From contig SSBO01000009.1 in the NCBI GenBank assembly GCA_005281725.1, forward strand, positions 3,484,163-3,548,162: a DNA stretch of 64,000 nt, written 5' to 3'. The translations under genes were made by a program, and so were the position numbers. This DNA comes from Wuchereria bancrofti. Its lineage: Eukaryota > Nematoda > Chromadorea > Rhabditida > Onchocercidae. The notes beneath the pieces are model-generated. The model worked only from the letters and a program-made list of their open reading frames with translations, was not told the origin of the DNA and ran no database searches. Of the stretch, positions 1 to 29,159 are shown piece by piece. The number at the start of each line of letters is the position of its first letter. The stretch's first letter is position 1.

Positions 1-233
1 TCTTTCGGTCATCGTCAGAATTAACTGGTCAGTGTGGTCGATATTTGCAATATTTTCATGTGTGCTTAACAAAGGCTCCGTTTCTAGTTTTTATGTGCAT
101 TTAATTTGCCTTCTTGAATACTTCGAAATATGTGATGATGGCAAAGCTAAGGAGTGTTAAAAATCTAAACTAGATTTTTCTAGTATCGGTAAGTTATTAC
201 TATTGTAACGGATGATATGTTGAAATGTTATAG

Positions 234-1289
234 GCGGCAGTTGCTTTGATAGCAACGGGTAAGATTCGAATGCCTTTATCAGATACGGAACGATCTCGCT
301 TCGAGCATCGCATGTCACCCTTTTCGTCGCTCAACTCTGTTACTTTCCGCATTGCTCTTTTTGTTGAATATGCTCAGTATATCCATATCTCAAGGTCATT
401 TTGTCATATAATTCCCGACATAATAATTTTTTATAATTGACACTTCCGTGTAGGAGCAAATAAAAGGAATTACTCTAAGGATTAGATTTTCATAGACAGG
501 AAAAACTAAGTTCAGAAGTGAGGATTTATCTCATTTTCAATAATCTTATTTTTAGGAAATTTATCATTATTTTTTTGGTCTCACCTTAGAGTAATGAAAT
601 TTTCAAAAATAAAAAAGGTATATCTCGTCATCTCCTCAATTAAAGAATGAGTAGCATGTGGTTTTTCAATGCGGTTTTTGGAGCGATTTGAAATAAGTGG
701 AAGCGTTGTTTTAAGTGTTAGGGTATAATTTCAACTGAACTTCAGGATAGAATCGTTGCGAGCGCTTGGTGGAGCTAAGTGTTTTTCAATTGCAGCGGAT
801 GCATTTGACTGGGCTCGAGGTGAGTTAGAAAGTTTGAGTGGTAATGATGAAATCGCTCAGGAAGCTGCAGCTATTGCTCGAATATGTAAGAATAACGCAG
901 TTGTTTCACGGATAATCTCTTCGGGCAGCAAAAATGAGGTAAATTTGGCCTACCAGTGATCGTTATTTAATATATCTATCTGAATCATTAAAGATACGTA
1001 AAAGGAAGAAAAAGGGGATTATCTTTGCTGTGCTTTATCATAACGATGTTTTTGCTTTTAATTCAAGACTTCGAATGGTGATTTTAGGAATGTCATAATA
1101 TTAATCTTTTATCATATTCTCTTAAATTATCGACTACAAACCATTCCTTCATCTCAGTTCACATGAGATGGATTCCGTAATAAAATCTCTTCATCGTTTT
1201 TTCATACGTCATCATTTTTTCAGTCTCAAATCGACTTTGTATTCAATGGCGACTCATCATACATGTATCCTTTGCTCAAAATTACTTGA
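234..1289 (+). CDS. 3' part of an unidentified gene (three last exons)
   Basis: Three exons join in phase: 234-376, 746-938 and 1224-1289 (402 bases, 133 codons plus TGA). Each acceptor is a good AG (TTATAG, CTTCAG, TTTCAG) and the donors are GTATAT and GTAAAT. The encoded C-terminal part is mixed and soluble. The middle exon is alanine-rich and probably helical (LRALGGAKCFSIAADAFDW, then an acidic EIAQEAAAIAR stretch), and the protein ends in YMYPLLKIT. I see no signal peptide, membrane segment or known catalytic motif, and I do not recognise the family. The 5' part lies left of the window or in bases 1-233, where a frame on + stays open through about base 160 but gives no clear junction. 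It is in the same orientation as mrps-2, 1.65 kb downstream, which is too far for a typical nematode operon. I am fairly sure that it is a real gene and have no claim on its function. Confidence 0.65.
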
Positions 1290-2940
1290 TGAAATATGGC
1301 AGCGATAGATTTTTTTCCCTTTTCATTCTTTTTTTTTAATTTAATGTTGCTAGACGTGATATTTTGATATTCTTTTAACATATATTAGTGTTCATCAAAT
1401 CTGATGAATACTCTCTTATGTAATTTGTTTTATATCATTTTTTTTAATGATGGCCCAATTGCGGAAGTGTTAATTCTCCTTTTTTCATAGGACGTTTCAT
1501 TCACTTTGTATGAAGTGGGAATAAAATGCCGCATCCAGAGAGTTCACGTTAAACTTAAAAATTTAGTCTCGACAGCAAGCAGTTTAGTGCGACGTATTTA
1601 TATGTATATATATGTACGTAGAATAGGAATGAGTACGACTTTTTCTGGAATTTAAAAAAAAAACGGTCATAGGATCACTTTATTTGATTTGGTAATAGCT
1701 GGAATTTGAAATTCAAGTTGAATTTGCAAGTTTTGCTAAGTTTCTCGCATATATAAAAGCTTTTTATGGCAATGCTTTGCTCCGTGGTACTGGTATAAAA
1801 ACAGGTTACTGTTTTTTACTGAATTGTGAAGTGGTGTTCAGCATATCAGATAATATCGTATTTTGTAGAAATTGTTACTGCTACGTAGAAATTTTTAATA
1901 TTTCATGAAAAGTTTTGTCTTCATTTTTGACAAAATTTTCTTGCAAACTGATGCAAATATTCGATTTCATATTTCTGTCTGGGAAGCTCATTTAATGCAT
2001 TTTTTTTTTAATTCATCAACGTTGAAGATTTCGCCGCTAGCTGTTGCTGTATGTCCGTTATACTTTGTTTTTGATTTTGACTGTTTAGTTGCTCATTTAT
2101 ATTAGGACATATTTAAGTTGACTGTTTGAGATCAGAAGTATCTTAACCAGTAGTAGTTCATGAAATTTTTAACCTGTAGTTTTGAATTGTTTACACAGCA
2201 TTTTGTGGCTTTTTTGAATGTTTCATTTTGAATAATGAATAGAATTGATGAACTCTTTGTTCTTCACTGTGATTCTGTTTTGAAGTGATATGTTTGGGAG
2301 AGACGGATTTATCGGTTGCGATGATCACTGGTGTTAGGAAGATAGCAAAAAGTAATGCATGATCGGTTTTTCTACTTTCCTTATGGTAATAAATGCTTAC
2401 CTGTTACAATGTTCTTTCAGATCTGTGCAATAGTTTCCTTTTAGGAGTTACTTTTATATGATGTTAAAATAAAAAAGGATTTTACAGGCTAATTTTGTGT
2501 GTACTGCTTAGCATCACCATGTATTAAATCATTGAAAGAATCAAAAATCGTTTAAATCACCTATTATTTTCTTGCTGATACTGAGAAGGAAAGATTGGAA
2601 GTAGACGAAAAATTGACCGTTATGAAGCCCTACAAAATTATCGAAATACTTTTCAAAGTACTGGAGTATAGGAAGCATTTAAGGGTTTTGAGTAGTCCGA
2701 TTAGAGCAGTATATCTGCGTAAACGTGCCGAATGAATGGATTTTTTCTTATTTGTATGATGACATTAAGGCAGTTGTTCACCAAATCTCGTATTATGTTG
2801 TATTATATGGTAATTCTCAAATGAAGTAATCTTTTTCCTGCGGAAATTTTTTTCGAACTTCAACTTTCCACGATTATTTACGACAAGAATTATAGGATCA
2901 GCTCAGCTGATTGAAACTTCGAATAGATATTATTAATGAC
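1290..2940. other. intergenic region between the unidentified gene and mrps-2
   Basis: A+T-rich sequence with short open frames only. One frame (about 2552-2735, ATG at 2622) is unusually protein-like and is listed under findings. I see no repeat family, and no spliced-leader acceptor immediately before the mrps-2 ATG. Confidence 0.6.
1520..1525 (+). terminator. candidate polyadenylation signal (AATAAA) of the unidentified gene
   Basis: AATAAA lies 231 bases after the TGA at 1287-1289. It is the first canonical hexamer I see downstream of that stop. Confidence 0.4.
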
Positions 2941-4529
2941 ATGCCTAAGTCTGTATTTCTTCGACGATTTGCTGTGACATTCCGAGATTGTGTACGAGAA
3001 CACGCATCAGTGGTAAAGGAGCCGAGTACTGATTTGCTTGAAAAGGCTACCGTTCGTCCGTTTGTTCTTCTGTAAGTTATCTTTCTCTTGCATCTATTAG
3101 TGTATAGACACTTTTCCTGCTATGTGGAGCGGATTTTGCAAATTCGTTTCCCACTGTATATTCATTATAACTTAGGATTCTTTTGTTCTGCTACAGTCGT
3201 GTTTTAATATCACAGAATGACATAAGTCGAATTTTGAGTTAAACTTTAGTGATTCTGCAAAGAAACCGTTCTTTTGTTCCAGAAACTATGTGGATAATAC
3301 TTTAAAGCAGAGAGATTATTTCGGTTTCAAGAAGATGATAACCATAGATGACTTATTCCATGCACGAGTACACTATGGCCATAAAGTAAGTTAATAATAT
3401 TTCATGTAAAGTAATAATGAAAAAATTACGTTATACTTCATCTGAAAGGAAAGAACGGAAAGCTGCGAAAACTGAAAGTTCAGGCTAAGAAGCTTCAAGC
3501 CTCCGGCTAAATTCCAGACCCTTCCACAATGTTTTTCAGGTTGGAACAATGAATGACAGAATGAAGTGGTCGTTATTTGGCGAACGTTTAGGTATTTGTA
3601 TTTTTGATTTACAGAAAACGCGTGAATGCTTGATTACGGCATTAAATTTTGTCGCTCATGTAGCAATGCGTGGTGGAATGTTCCTATTCATTACGACAGA
3701 AAGGTGAGAGAATTAGAACTGATTTAACTGAAATCAATTAGTCAAGAAGCTGCAAAGTCCTGTGCTACAATTGATAACTTCAGAAGTGTTTCTGAAGTAA
3801 GTTAGGTCTATCAGTGCAAAACTTTTATTTCAGGAAAGAATTTTTTTTTCAGAAATAATCTATTAATGGTTGAGCGAAAAGCTTTAGAAATAAATGAGTT
3901 TGCGCACGTGCGTGGTTGGAAAGAAGATACTTTACTTAATGCGAAAGCATTATTTGGTGCACCCGTACGTTTGCCCGACACGATCATATTCCTGTCCACA
4001 TTAACATCGGTTTGCTTATTTTCTTCATTTTGTTACTGTTACTTTTTCCTTTCTTTTGAAGCAATGTCCACTTCTTCATCTCCAACTTCAAGACTTAAAG
4101 TGCTCTATTTTAATAAAAAATAAATAAGGCTGTTAGATATTTTACGAGAATAATCACTTTACTTTTTTAATTTATCAACCTTATATGTGGAAGAATTTTA
4201 TGACGTTTTTTTGTTCACTTTTTTTTTTAATACTAAAAATTCATAGAATGCAAAGTATGGAAAACTTGTCTATAAAATAATTTATGAAACAAGCACTTTT
4301 TCTTAAACTTCAATTTTCATACAGAAAAACACTCCAGGTATTAGAGACGCATCCAGCAGTACGCGAAGCAGCAAAAATGGTAATTCCAACGATTGGTATC
4401 GTGGATTCCAATGCTGATCCTACCAATATTACGTATCCAATTCCCGGAAATGATGACTCAGTGTCCAGTGTACAGTATTTTATGGATTGTTTCGTTAAAG
4501 CTGTCAAGATGGGAAAAGAAGCACGATGA
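2941..4529 (+). CDS. mrps-2: mitochondrial small ribosomal subunit protein uS2m (MRPS2)
   Basis: Structural protein of the mitochondrial small ribosomal subunit. Five exons, 2941-3071, 3283-3385, 3540-3703, 3853-4009 and 4338-4529, total 747 bases (248 aa) with all phases consistent. The N-terminus (MPKSVFLRRF) is basic and hydrophobic, as for a mitochondrial targeting peptide. The uS2 signatures follow in order: LFHARVHYGHK near residue 70, DLQKTRECLITALNFVAH, the FITTER strand, the LPDTIIFLSTL segment, and the C-terminal block IPTIGIVDSNADPTNITYPI followed by PGNDDS. The length is a little below human MRPS2 because both ends are short. The acceptor of exon 5 was placed at 4337: the nearer AG at 4324 breaks the frame, whereas 4337 restores phase and the conserved order STL-TS-VLETHPAVREAAK. 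It converges with the BLTP2 gene, the two stop codons being 321 bases apart. Confidence 0.94.
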
Positions 4530-4680
4530 TCGTTACTTTCTAATTAACAATTAACGACTCTAACTTGAACTTACTTTTCACTAGCATATTTATAGCTAAA
4601 CCCTGTTATTCGTGTTTAACTGTTTGAAAACTAAGTCATGCATTTCTATCACATTACCATTACATTAATAGTTTAAATTT

Positions 4681-4686
4681 TTTATT
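4681..4686 (-). terminator. candidate polyadenylation signal of the BLTP2 gene
   Basis: TTTATT on +, so AATAAA on -, 165 bases past the BLTP2 stop at 4851-4853. It lies left of the mrps-2 signal at 4748, so the two mRNAs would overlap at their 3' ends. Confidence 0.45.
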
Positions 4687-4747
4687 GCTACTTCTGTACT
4701 TGGTGTGCGTTTTGCTGATAACACTGGAGATAGCAAACTGGAAGCAA

Positions 4748-4753
4748 AATAAA
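4748..4753 (+). terminator. polyadenylation signal of mrps-2
   Basis: AATAAA 219 bases after the mrps-2 stop. It is the only canonical hexamer on + between the mrps-2 and BLTP2 stops that I noticed. Confidence 0.55.
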
Positions 4754-4850
4754 TTAACGCTGTAAAAATCATGTTAGCAGAGGGAACCAAATCACAGTTT
4801 GAGGTAATGCCCTGAACTCACTAGAGAAAAGTCACAACAATTGTCAGTTA

Positions 4851-22389
<17,539 letters not shown>

Positions 22390-23950
22390 ATCTGTTTGTT
22401 GTTAGGTGGACGGTATTATATGTTGTCGTATTGATTCTTCATCCATCACTGAAACTGTAAAAAGTAAATGTTTCGAACAGGAGAAATACTACAAATATTG
22501 TTTCAGGATTGACTCAACAGAGAGGTTAGTCGATTATTTAATTATTCAATATTAAAACTGCAAATCCAGATCGGTGGCATGAATGGCTTAAATTTTGTTA
22601 GTTATGCAAACAATATTCCATTTTAACTTTTGTTTCTAAAAATTCATGAACCGTATTAAACATTCAAGTTCCTCTTCTTAATACCTATTACTTGTCCAAA
22701 ACAGAATCACTTATCACAGAATAATGCACGCTTCCATCTATTATGGGATTCATGTATTATCAACTAATTATATTTTCGAAGGCCACAATTTCCGTTCCCA
22801 CTTTTACGTTACGTAAATTCTGGTTTACAGTGAATAGGTTCCTATAACTTTTATTTATTCCTTAAAACTTTCTTATTCCCAAATTATCAATTTCCTTATG
22901 CAAAAAAAGTCAAAGTTTCGACTTTCAAAGTCTTAAAAAAATAAATCTGAATAAATACTTTAATTTCTGAAAAAGTCACGATCATGAAATTATTTTTAAA
23001 AACCAATGCAATGAATAGTGGTTGGATGTTTTGTAACGGTACGGGTTAACATAGTTTAGCAAAAATTATCTCAATTCCGTTAATTTCGATTTTAAACAGC
23101 ATTTCAATTCAGTTCTATTCCTCAAGCAGTGATGCTTAATTCGATTTGTTTAAATCAATTTACTTATGATTTTTAAACATTAGTTATCACAGCTGTAATC
23201 ACTTTTATAAAAAAATTTCAAGTTTATTTAAGCAGTTCACTGTGGACATATTTAATATCGTTGATGACATCAGTATGTTTATTGTATTCCTTCAAGAGAG
23301 GCTTCATCAAGGAAGAAAGAGGGTGATAGGAAGAACAGTGAATAAATTTTCAACTCAGCATATTAGATTCATTTCTATCTATTAAGAGTGAGAGACACTA
23401 TCAGTCTAGGAAGATGCAACTATTAGAAAGTAAATGTCAAATAATCCATTATCAATGCACTAAATGAAAACAACGGTGAAACAGAGGGCAAAAAAACAGG
23501 CAATGGGACGAAGGAAGAATCGGTTAATGCTACAGAAATAAAAAGCAAACTTTACAAAAAGAGGATAACCCGGGTGAATTCTACATCCTTGCGCATTCGA
23601 ACATACGGGAATGCTATAGTAATACAATGTCGTAAAACAACAGAAACTCGCATGCACATTTATTAGCAATGGAACAAGCTCATGAAATGCTGAGATGGAA
23701 TTGTTTCATAATGCGTGCTGTTATTTTATAATGGCCAATAGTACAGGTCAACATTGTAGTAGGTTTTTAGTCACTGTTTTCGGTGGGATTTTTTTTGGCG
23801 GAATGTTTGGAGTGAGTTAGCTGAAACTTTTGCATGTCTACACATGTCTAGAGGAGCAAGTATTCGGGTATGAGTAAACATTCTCATTTTTTGTATCAGA
23901 TTCATGCTTTATGATCATTTTGTATAATTTCAGCAATTCGACGCCTCAAA
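22390..23950. promoter_or_regulatory. divergent intergenic region between BLTP2 (-) and dpy-30 (+)
   Basis: 1.56 kb with no believable exon. It must carry the promoters of both genes if they are not elsewhere. The only sharp signal is the acceptor TATAATTTCAG ending at 23933, 17 bases before the dpy-30 ATG. Short open frames on - near 23460-23669 look like chance. Confidence 0.5.
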
Positions 23951-25161
23951 ATGTCTGCTATGGAAGTAACAGAAACACCTGCTGCTGAATCAGAGCAGAT
24001 GAAAGAGCAGGTCGAGGAAATGCATCAACAAAAAGTTGAGGAAGCTAGAAAGGTTGTGACTTTAAATCTAGAAAATTAAATTTTAATAGATTTTCATGAG
24101 TCACTCCGGGAAGCAAGTATTATTCGCTCATGGTGTTAAGTAATTAATGTTGGCATAATTTCTTGACCCAAAGAAATGCACGGTGTACAAAGCAGTTGTG
24201 TCCTTAGCGCTGTCAACAGTGAGACATCTGGATCAAATAAATTTATCCCTGTCAAACATGAATTCTCCACATACCATTCAGCGTTATCCCTTATGGGTGG
24301 GTCGTCTTACCATTATTTTGCTTGGTGAGTAAGAATTAAATGGCAGTGTATCACCTACATCTATTAGTGGGAAGAATAAGAGTTGGTTATCATTATACTT
24401 TAAATTATGCAGAATTTGAGTTTTTCTTGATGCAGGAAGAAATACCAGCGCAGGATGAAGCAACAAAAGCAGTTGATAGTACACTCTCGCATCCTTCAGC
24501 TACTACCGAAAACATTGAGTCAGGTGCAGAATCGGAAAAGAAGGATGCACCTCAGGTATATGGATTTGGCTTGTTTTTCATTTCTGTTTTTGGCACATGC
24601 AGTCTTTATGTCATCATTCCCTGTTATCTTTCATCACTCTTTGAAAATTATAGCGAATGAGGATTCATAGTAGTTCGTAGTTCTTTTTCCGGATAATAAA
24701 AATGCATAAACAAGCTTTTTGGCTTTTTGGAACGTAGGCTCTCAGTTTCGAAAAAAGTCTTATGACGTAACAGTTACTCATCTCTGTTGATACCGTTATC
24801 GTGTTATTGTAATTGAAACTCCTAAAAACTACATGACGCGGAATCTGAACTGCTGAACTATTATTACTTTGACAGACGTGTAGAACAAATCTTGTTTATA
24901 TGTCTCTAATTCCTCTGTAGTTTTTAGACTGGTGGAGAGAGTGGAAGTGGTGATACTGCCACAACGGCAAGCACCACCATCCCGACGCGCCAATATCTGG
25001 ATCAGACCGTTGTTCCGATTCTGTTGCAAGCCCTGGGTGCATTGGCTAAAGAACGTCCACCGAATCCGATTGAATACTTGGCCAACTATTTACTTAAGGA
25101 GAAGGATCGTTTTTCAACATCATTCAATCAGCAACAACAGCAAAATGAATCCAGCCATTAA
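23951..25161 (+). CDS. dpy-30: DPY-30 homologue (COMPASS/MLL complex core subunit)
   Basis: Small nuclear adaptor of the Set1/MLL histone H3K4 methyltransferase complexes; in C. elegans it is required for dosage compensation. Three exons, 23951-24052, 24436-24555 and 24928-25161, total 456 bases (151 aa), all in phase 0. Residues 1-91 are polar, rich in Glu, Gln, Ser and Thr, and look disordered. The DPY-30 dimerisation motif follows at about 92-135 with the family hallmark [18 protein letters not shown], then [16 protein letters not shown]. The C-terminus is glutamine-rich ([11 protein letters not shown]). The ATG is the first after a TTTCAG at 23933, a likely spliced-leader site. The motif matches vertebrate DPY30 almost residue for residue, so identity is secure. 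Only the long N-terminal extension differs from the roughly 100-aa vertebrate protein. Confidence 0.96.
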
Positions 25162-25876
25162 GTCCAAGAAAATATTTGGACATTTTTCTATTAAACCCTG
25201 CATTACTGAAAAAAATTGCTTCATTTTCCATTTCTGTCGATGTTTTATTTCTCTCAATCTCTTTTCTAGTGAATCACCCACGTACCATGATTTTATGGCA
25301 GAGAAAATTAACGAGTATAAAGAGTTCTCTGTATTTGTCTTTGCCCTTATATAAATTTCTTATGTGCGATTATGATTCTAAATTTTTTGTGAGTGAGACA
25401 CAATGATTTTTACTTTTATATCCCAATTTTTATTATACAATATATTGTACTGTATTTTTTGGCGTCATTTCTTCCATATGCTTGCAGAGAATCAGAATTT
25501 TTGTTAAATTGTTTTATTACTAATTTCTTATGCGGTTTTCGTGCATGTTTCCATCATTGGGAAGTACTTCCATGAATTTGATTTACAATTCCAGACCAAA
25601 AGTTACAAAGTAACTTTCTGAGAATGGGATGTTACAGCTTAATTGGTTCAAACCTTTGACTGAGAGAGCGAACAATTTTTCAAAAAATCTGATAAGTGAG
25701 TCTACAATATTTATGGTAAATGTCGTAGGGTAAAAGTAGGGGAATATGGTTCGATCAACCAAATAACGAATTTTCCCTAAACAGTTGGCGCTAATGTTAT
25801 CATCGGAAGGTGGTACGGTGCGATAGAATTTTAATAGCACAGATTCACATGTGCATGCAATTTCAGGAGTTGAATT
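25162..25876. other. dpy-30 3' region and spacer before the lark-like gene
   Basis: An ATTAAA at 25190-25195 is the nearest possible polyadenylation signal for dpy-30. The spacer (715 bases) is longer than the roughly 100 bases usual between nematode operon genes, so I do not call an operon. Open frames here are chance frames in A+T-rich DNA. Confidence 0.5.
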
Positions 25877-28847
25877 ATGGTGAAGTTGTTCGTAGGTGGT
25901 TTGCCAGATGGCGTTGACTCAATGCGACTTCGGCAACTTTTTTCTCAATTCGTTGTAGTTAACGAATGTGATGTGATCAAGGATTACGCTTTTGTTGTTC
26001 GTTATTAGAAAATTCAATTACAGAAGATGGTTTAATAAGAAAAAGTTGATACAAAAAAGTGGTATATCGTAAGCGGAAGTGTTTGGACATTGGAGCTGTA
26101 AGCAGTATATTAAGAGTATGAGAATGTGCTTGATTTAGAATGGTTTATGCAAACGTGTTTTCGATTTTTATGCTTTTTTAGCACGTGCCGGAGGAATCCG
26201 ATGCACGAACAGCTATTGAAAAATTGGACGGTTATATCTTGGAAGGGAAAGCGATTAATATACGAAGGTTGTTGTACAGCACGTTTTTTCTGAAGGTTCT
26301 TAGGACTAAGCATTTATAAGTGTTCTGTTTTGGCAATTCAATTATAAAACATGCAATTTTACGTAGGTTTTTGGAAAGACAATTTATTTTCGAACTGTAA
26401 AGCATTTCGAAAGTTAAAAAAATTAACTAATTTCTATGTTTTGTTAATTTGGATCAACTGGTCTTTGACCAACATACGCGAAATGCAAGATGGAGTGTGA
26501 AAATTGTAACTGAAAGTATTGGTTTGTTAAAGCAGTCTCTTATGTTTCGCACTGAAAAAGAAAATGATTTGTTCACAAGAGTTTTTATAGGTCGACGTCG
26601 AAGTTACGGAAGGAACCGGGCATGGATAAACGTTGCTATCGATGTGGAGCAGTTGATCATAAAACCCCACAGTGTCCAAGTGATCCTGCAAATATTAATT
26701 TGAAACGTGCAGCTAATGCAAGCATAGGTGGTCCAGAGCAGAAACGTTTTGTTGGAGATGGAGTGTATGTTTTCTTGGATATCTTTAACGTATAAAAGCT
26801 GTTCCGTATTTTCAAGATACTTTATGGTGATTTATGGTTCTGAGTTCTGTGCAGTGGTCATTCTAAATACTTTTAGCCAAAGTTGTTGAAATTGAGAAAG
26901 GTGGAGAATGAGTTAGGAAGAAATTATTTCTATGATATTTTTAACAGTTTTCGACTTTTTTGCAGCGTTGCTGGAGAATCTCCGTCTTACGCACCAGGAC
27001 ATGATGCTGGTGCACCTAGTGCATTTGCGTATGCTGCAGGTTCGGGTACTCCTGGAGCACGGATTGATCCAGACCCTGAATTACCGCGCCCCTTAGACAG
27101 GTAAAATTTCTTTATCTCGCTCTGGGAATATTCTTGAAGCAATATTCTTTCTTTGGGCTGAGTTTCTCCCGATGTTCTGGACTGCCTGACATTAGCCTTA
27201 GTCTTTCTAACAGAACGATTATGTCGCACATACACTATCTTTCTTGGGTTGTTATATATCTACATGATCTCCCATGTGCTTTTTAATCACTATTGATTTT
27301 AAGGTTGAAGTTTTTGTTTTTTTTTTTCTCGATTTTGTCCTTTATTCATTTAGAGGTAATATTTTTCAGTGATTTATTTCCATTATACGAGCAGTATATG
27401 GAGTCACGAACGAAATATTTTTATTTTCGAGATCGGCTGACGAAGGAAGTGAAAGCTCGAGCCCATGCATTACCGTCAATATCAGTTGCACCGCTCCAGG
27501 CTCCATATGCCAACAACAATGTTTACAGCACTCCCCCGCCAACGGCTCTACAGTATACCGTGCAACAGTTCTGTCCAAATTTTTCACATTTTCCATAAAA
27601 TTTCATAGTCACTTTGAAACAAAAACTGGGAGTTAAGTAGTGTTACACAATCATTTAAGTACAGTGACAGTATTTCGCAAAGTATAGCCAAATTCTGGAT
27701 AAACAGTATTCGTTTACATTTCAACTCAACCATAATAGTGGTATAGTATAATACCGTTAGATTTTATGCAAATGACTGACATAACTGCTTATGCAAAAAA
27801 GATAGGAGAGTATCCATAACAACTTTGATTGTTATTCTTGACAAAGTTCGGTTATCGAATTATAAGTGAATTGGACGTTTTATGCCTGAGAAGTTAGACT
27901 TTGGAACAATTATTCTTTATTGTTATTTTTTAGTTAGTTGAATAATGGATAATAAATGTAAGTGAAATATTTAATATAAGCTTAGAAATTTTCGAGGATT
28001 TCGTGTGTCTGCCTGTAAGTAAGTTGAACATCAAATTTCATTAACTTGCTAAGCATATCGAGAATTCAGCTCGCATCGTTTTTGCTAATTTCATGTTTAT
28101 TTCCGTCGTATCAGGTGGTTTTTATTATCATCGCCTCGGAATTTCTTCAGTTCATTAACTAGATTGTATAATATAGTTTTTGATAGTCGCAATAACCTCC
28201 TGTCCATATTTCACAAACACTCAACAAGATCGTTTGAAGAAGTACCCACGAGGGTGCTTATATTTTATAAAATGTTGGTGAAAGTGAAATTTTAGGGAAT
28301 AGATCAAAGATTTATCACTTCTGTTAAATTATTAATTATTTGAATAAGCGTGTGGAAACATTAGGTTTACGCGTAAAGACTGAGAATATCGATGGCGGTT
28401 TTTTGTAAGGATATCTATGATGAATTTTTTGATTACTACTGACGTTATTTTACGAAATTTCATAATTAACAAGAGAAATTTGTCATGAGTTCAAAGTTAT
28501 CTATCCATATACCTTCGAATTCATACAAATTGACGTATTCGACGTGGTCCTAGTCTGTGATACAGGCTTTTATCCCGGAACATTGTTTGGCGTTGCGCTT
28601 AAACGTTTGCAGACGATTTTTCGCAGTTGTATCGGCGCCATAAAATTTTCATGCTGATTCATGACAAGTCTCATTTCTTTCTCAAAATTTCAGGAATTCA
28701 TCTCTGGGATCAACTTCAGCGGCGACAGTGACTTATCCTTCGACAACAGGAGCATCACATTTTTATGCAAATGCAGTAAATACTAGTACTGCAGGGGCAG
28801 CTTACCCTATTGTACAACCTCTTTCTCAGCCAACTCGTTTATATTAA
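25877..28847 (+). CDS. RNA-binding protein with one RRM and a CCHC zinc knuckle (lark/RBM4-like)
   Basis: Predicted mRNA-binding regulator. Six exons, 25877-25996, 26182-26267, 26591-26764, 26966-27100, 27370-27552 and 28694-28847, total 852 bases (283 aa), phases consistent. RRM at about residues 2-70: RNP2 is KLFVGGLP, and RNP1 is DYAFVHVP with the usual following helix (ARTAIEKLDGY). A linker STSKLRKEPGMDKR leads into a zinc knuckle CYRCGAVDHKTPQC (residues 84-97, C-x2-C-x4-H-x4-C). This RRM-STS-knuckle arrangement is that of lark and vertebrate RBM4. The rest is low-complexity, rich in Ala, Gly, Pro, Ser, Thr and Tyr, except for a conserved-looking PLYEQYMESRTKYFYFRDR. RBM4 and lark have two RRMs; here only one is seen. 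The start ATG is 10 bases after CAATTTCAG (25866), a likely spliced-leader acceptor. Intron 5 (1,141 bases) is the longest. Confidence 0.82.
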
Positions 28848-29153
28848 TCACCATCAAATTGAAATGGTTAAACTGGTGTTGCGGATATATTTTTCTTTTT
28901 AATTTTTTATGTTGTCAGTTTTTAAAAACCATGAAGTTTTATGTAATTTTTTTTACTTATTATTGTGGCTAAATAAGTTAGGCAAGAAACATCATTATGT
29001 TGTTGCATTGTAAAAGTATATTTTTTGCTTTGTTTATTGATTCATAATCTTTGTTTTGGATTATATAGATAGATTTTTTTTGTCCTGTCCATTTTTCTTT
29101 TCTGTTTTACTGTCTCAGTTCCAACAAGTGCGTTTTAACAAGGGTTTATCGTG

Positions 29154-29159
29154 AATAAA
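29154..29159 (+). terminator. candidate polyadenylation signal of the lark-like gene
   Basis: AATAAA 307 bases downstream of the stop at 28845-28847; another AATAAA-type site occurs near 29500. Confidence 0.45.

Noticed and set aside
23460..23669. Frame on - upstream of dpy-30 with hydrophobic residues
   Set aside because: Isolated, rich in Phe and Cys from T-rich codons, no signals; treated as chance.
23951..28847. dpy-30 and the lark-like gene as a trans-spliced operon
   Set aside because: The 715-base spacer is much longer than usual, and the gene upstream of dpy-30 is on the other strand. Spliced-leader acceptors are common on single genes too.
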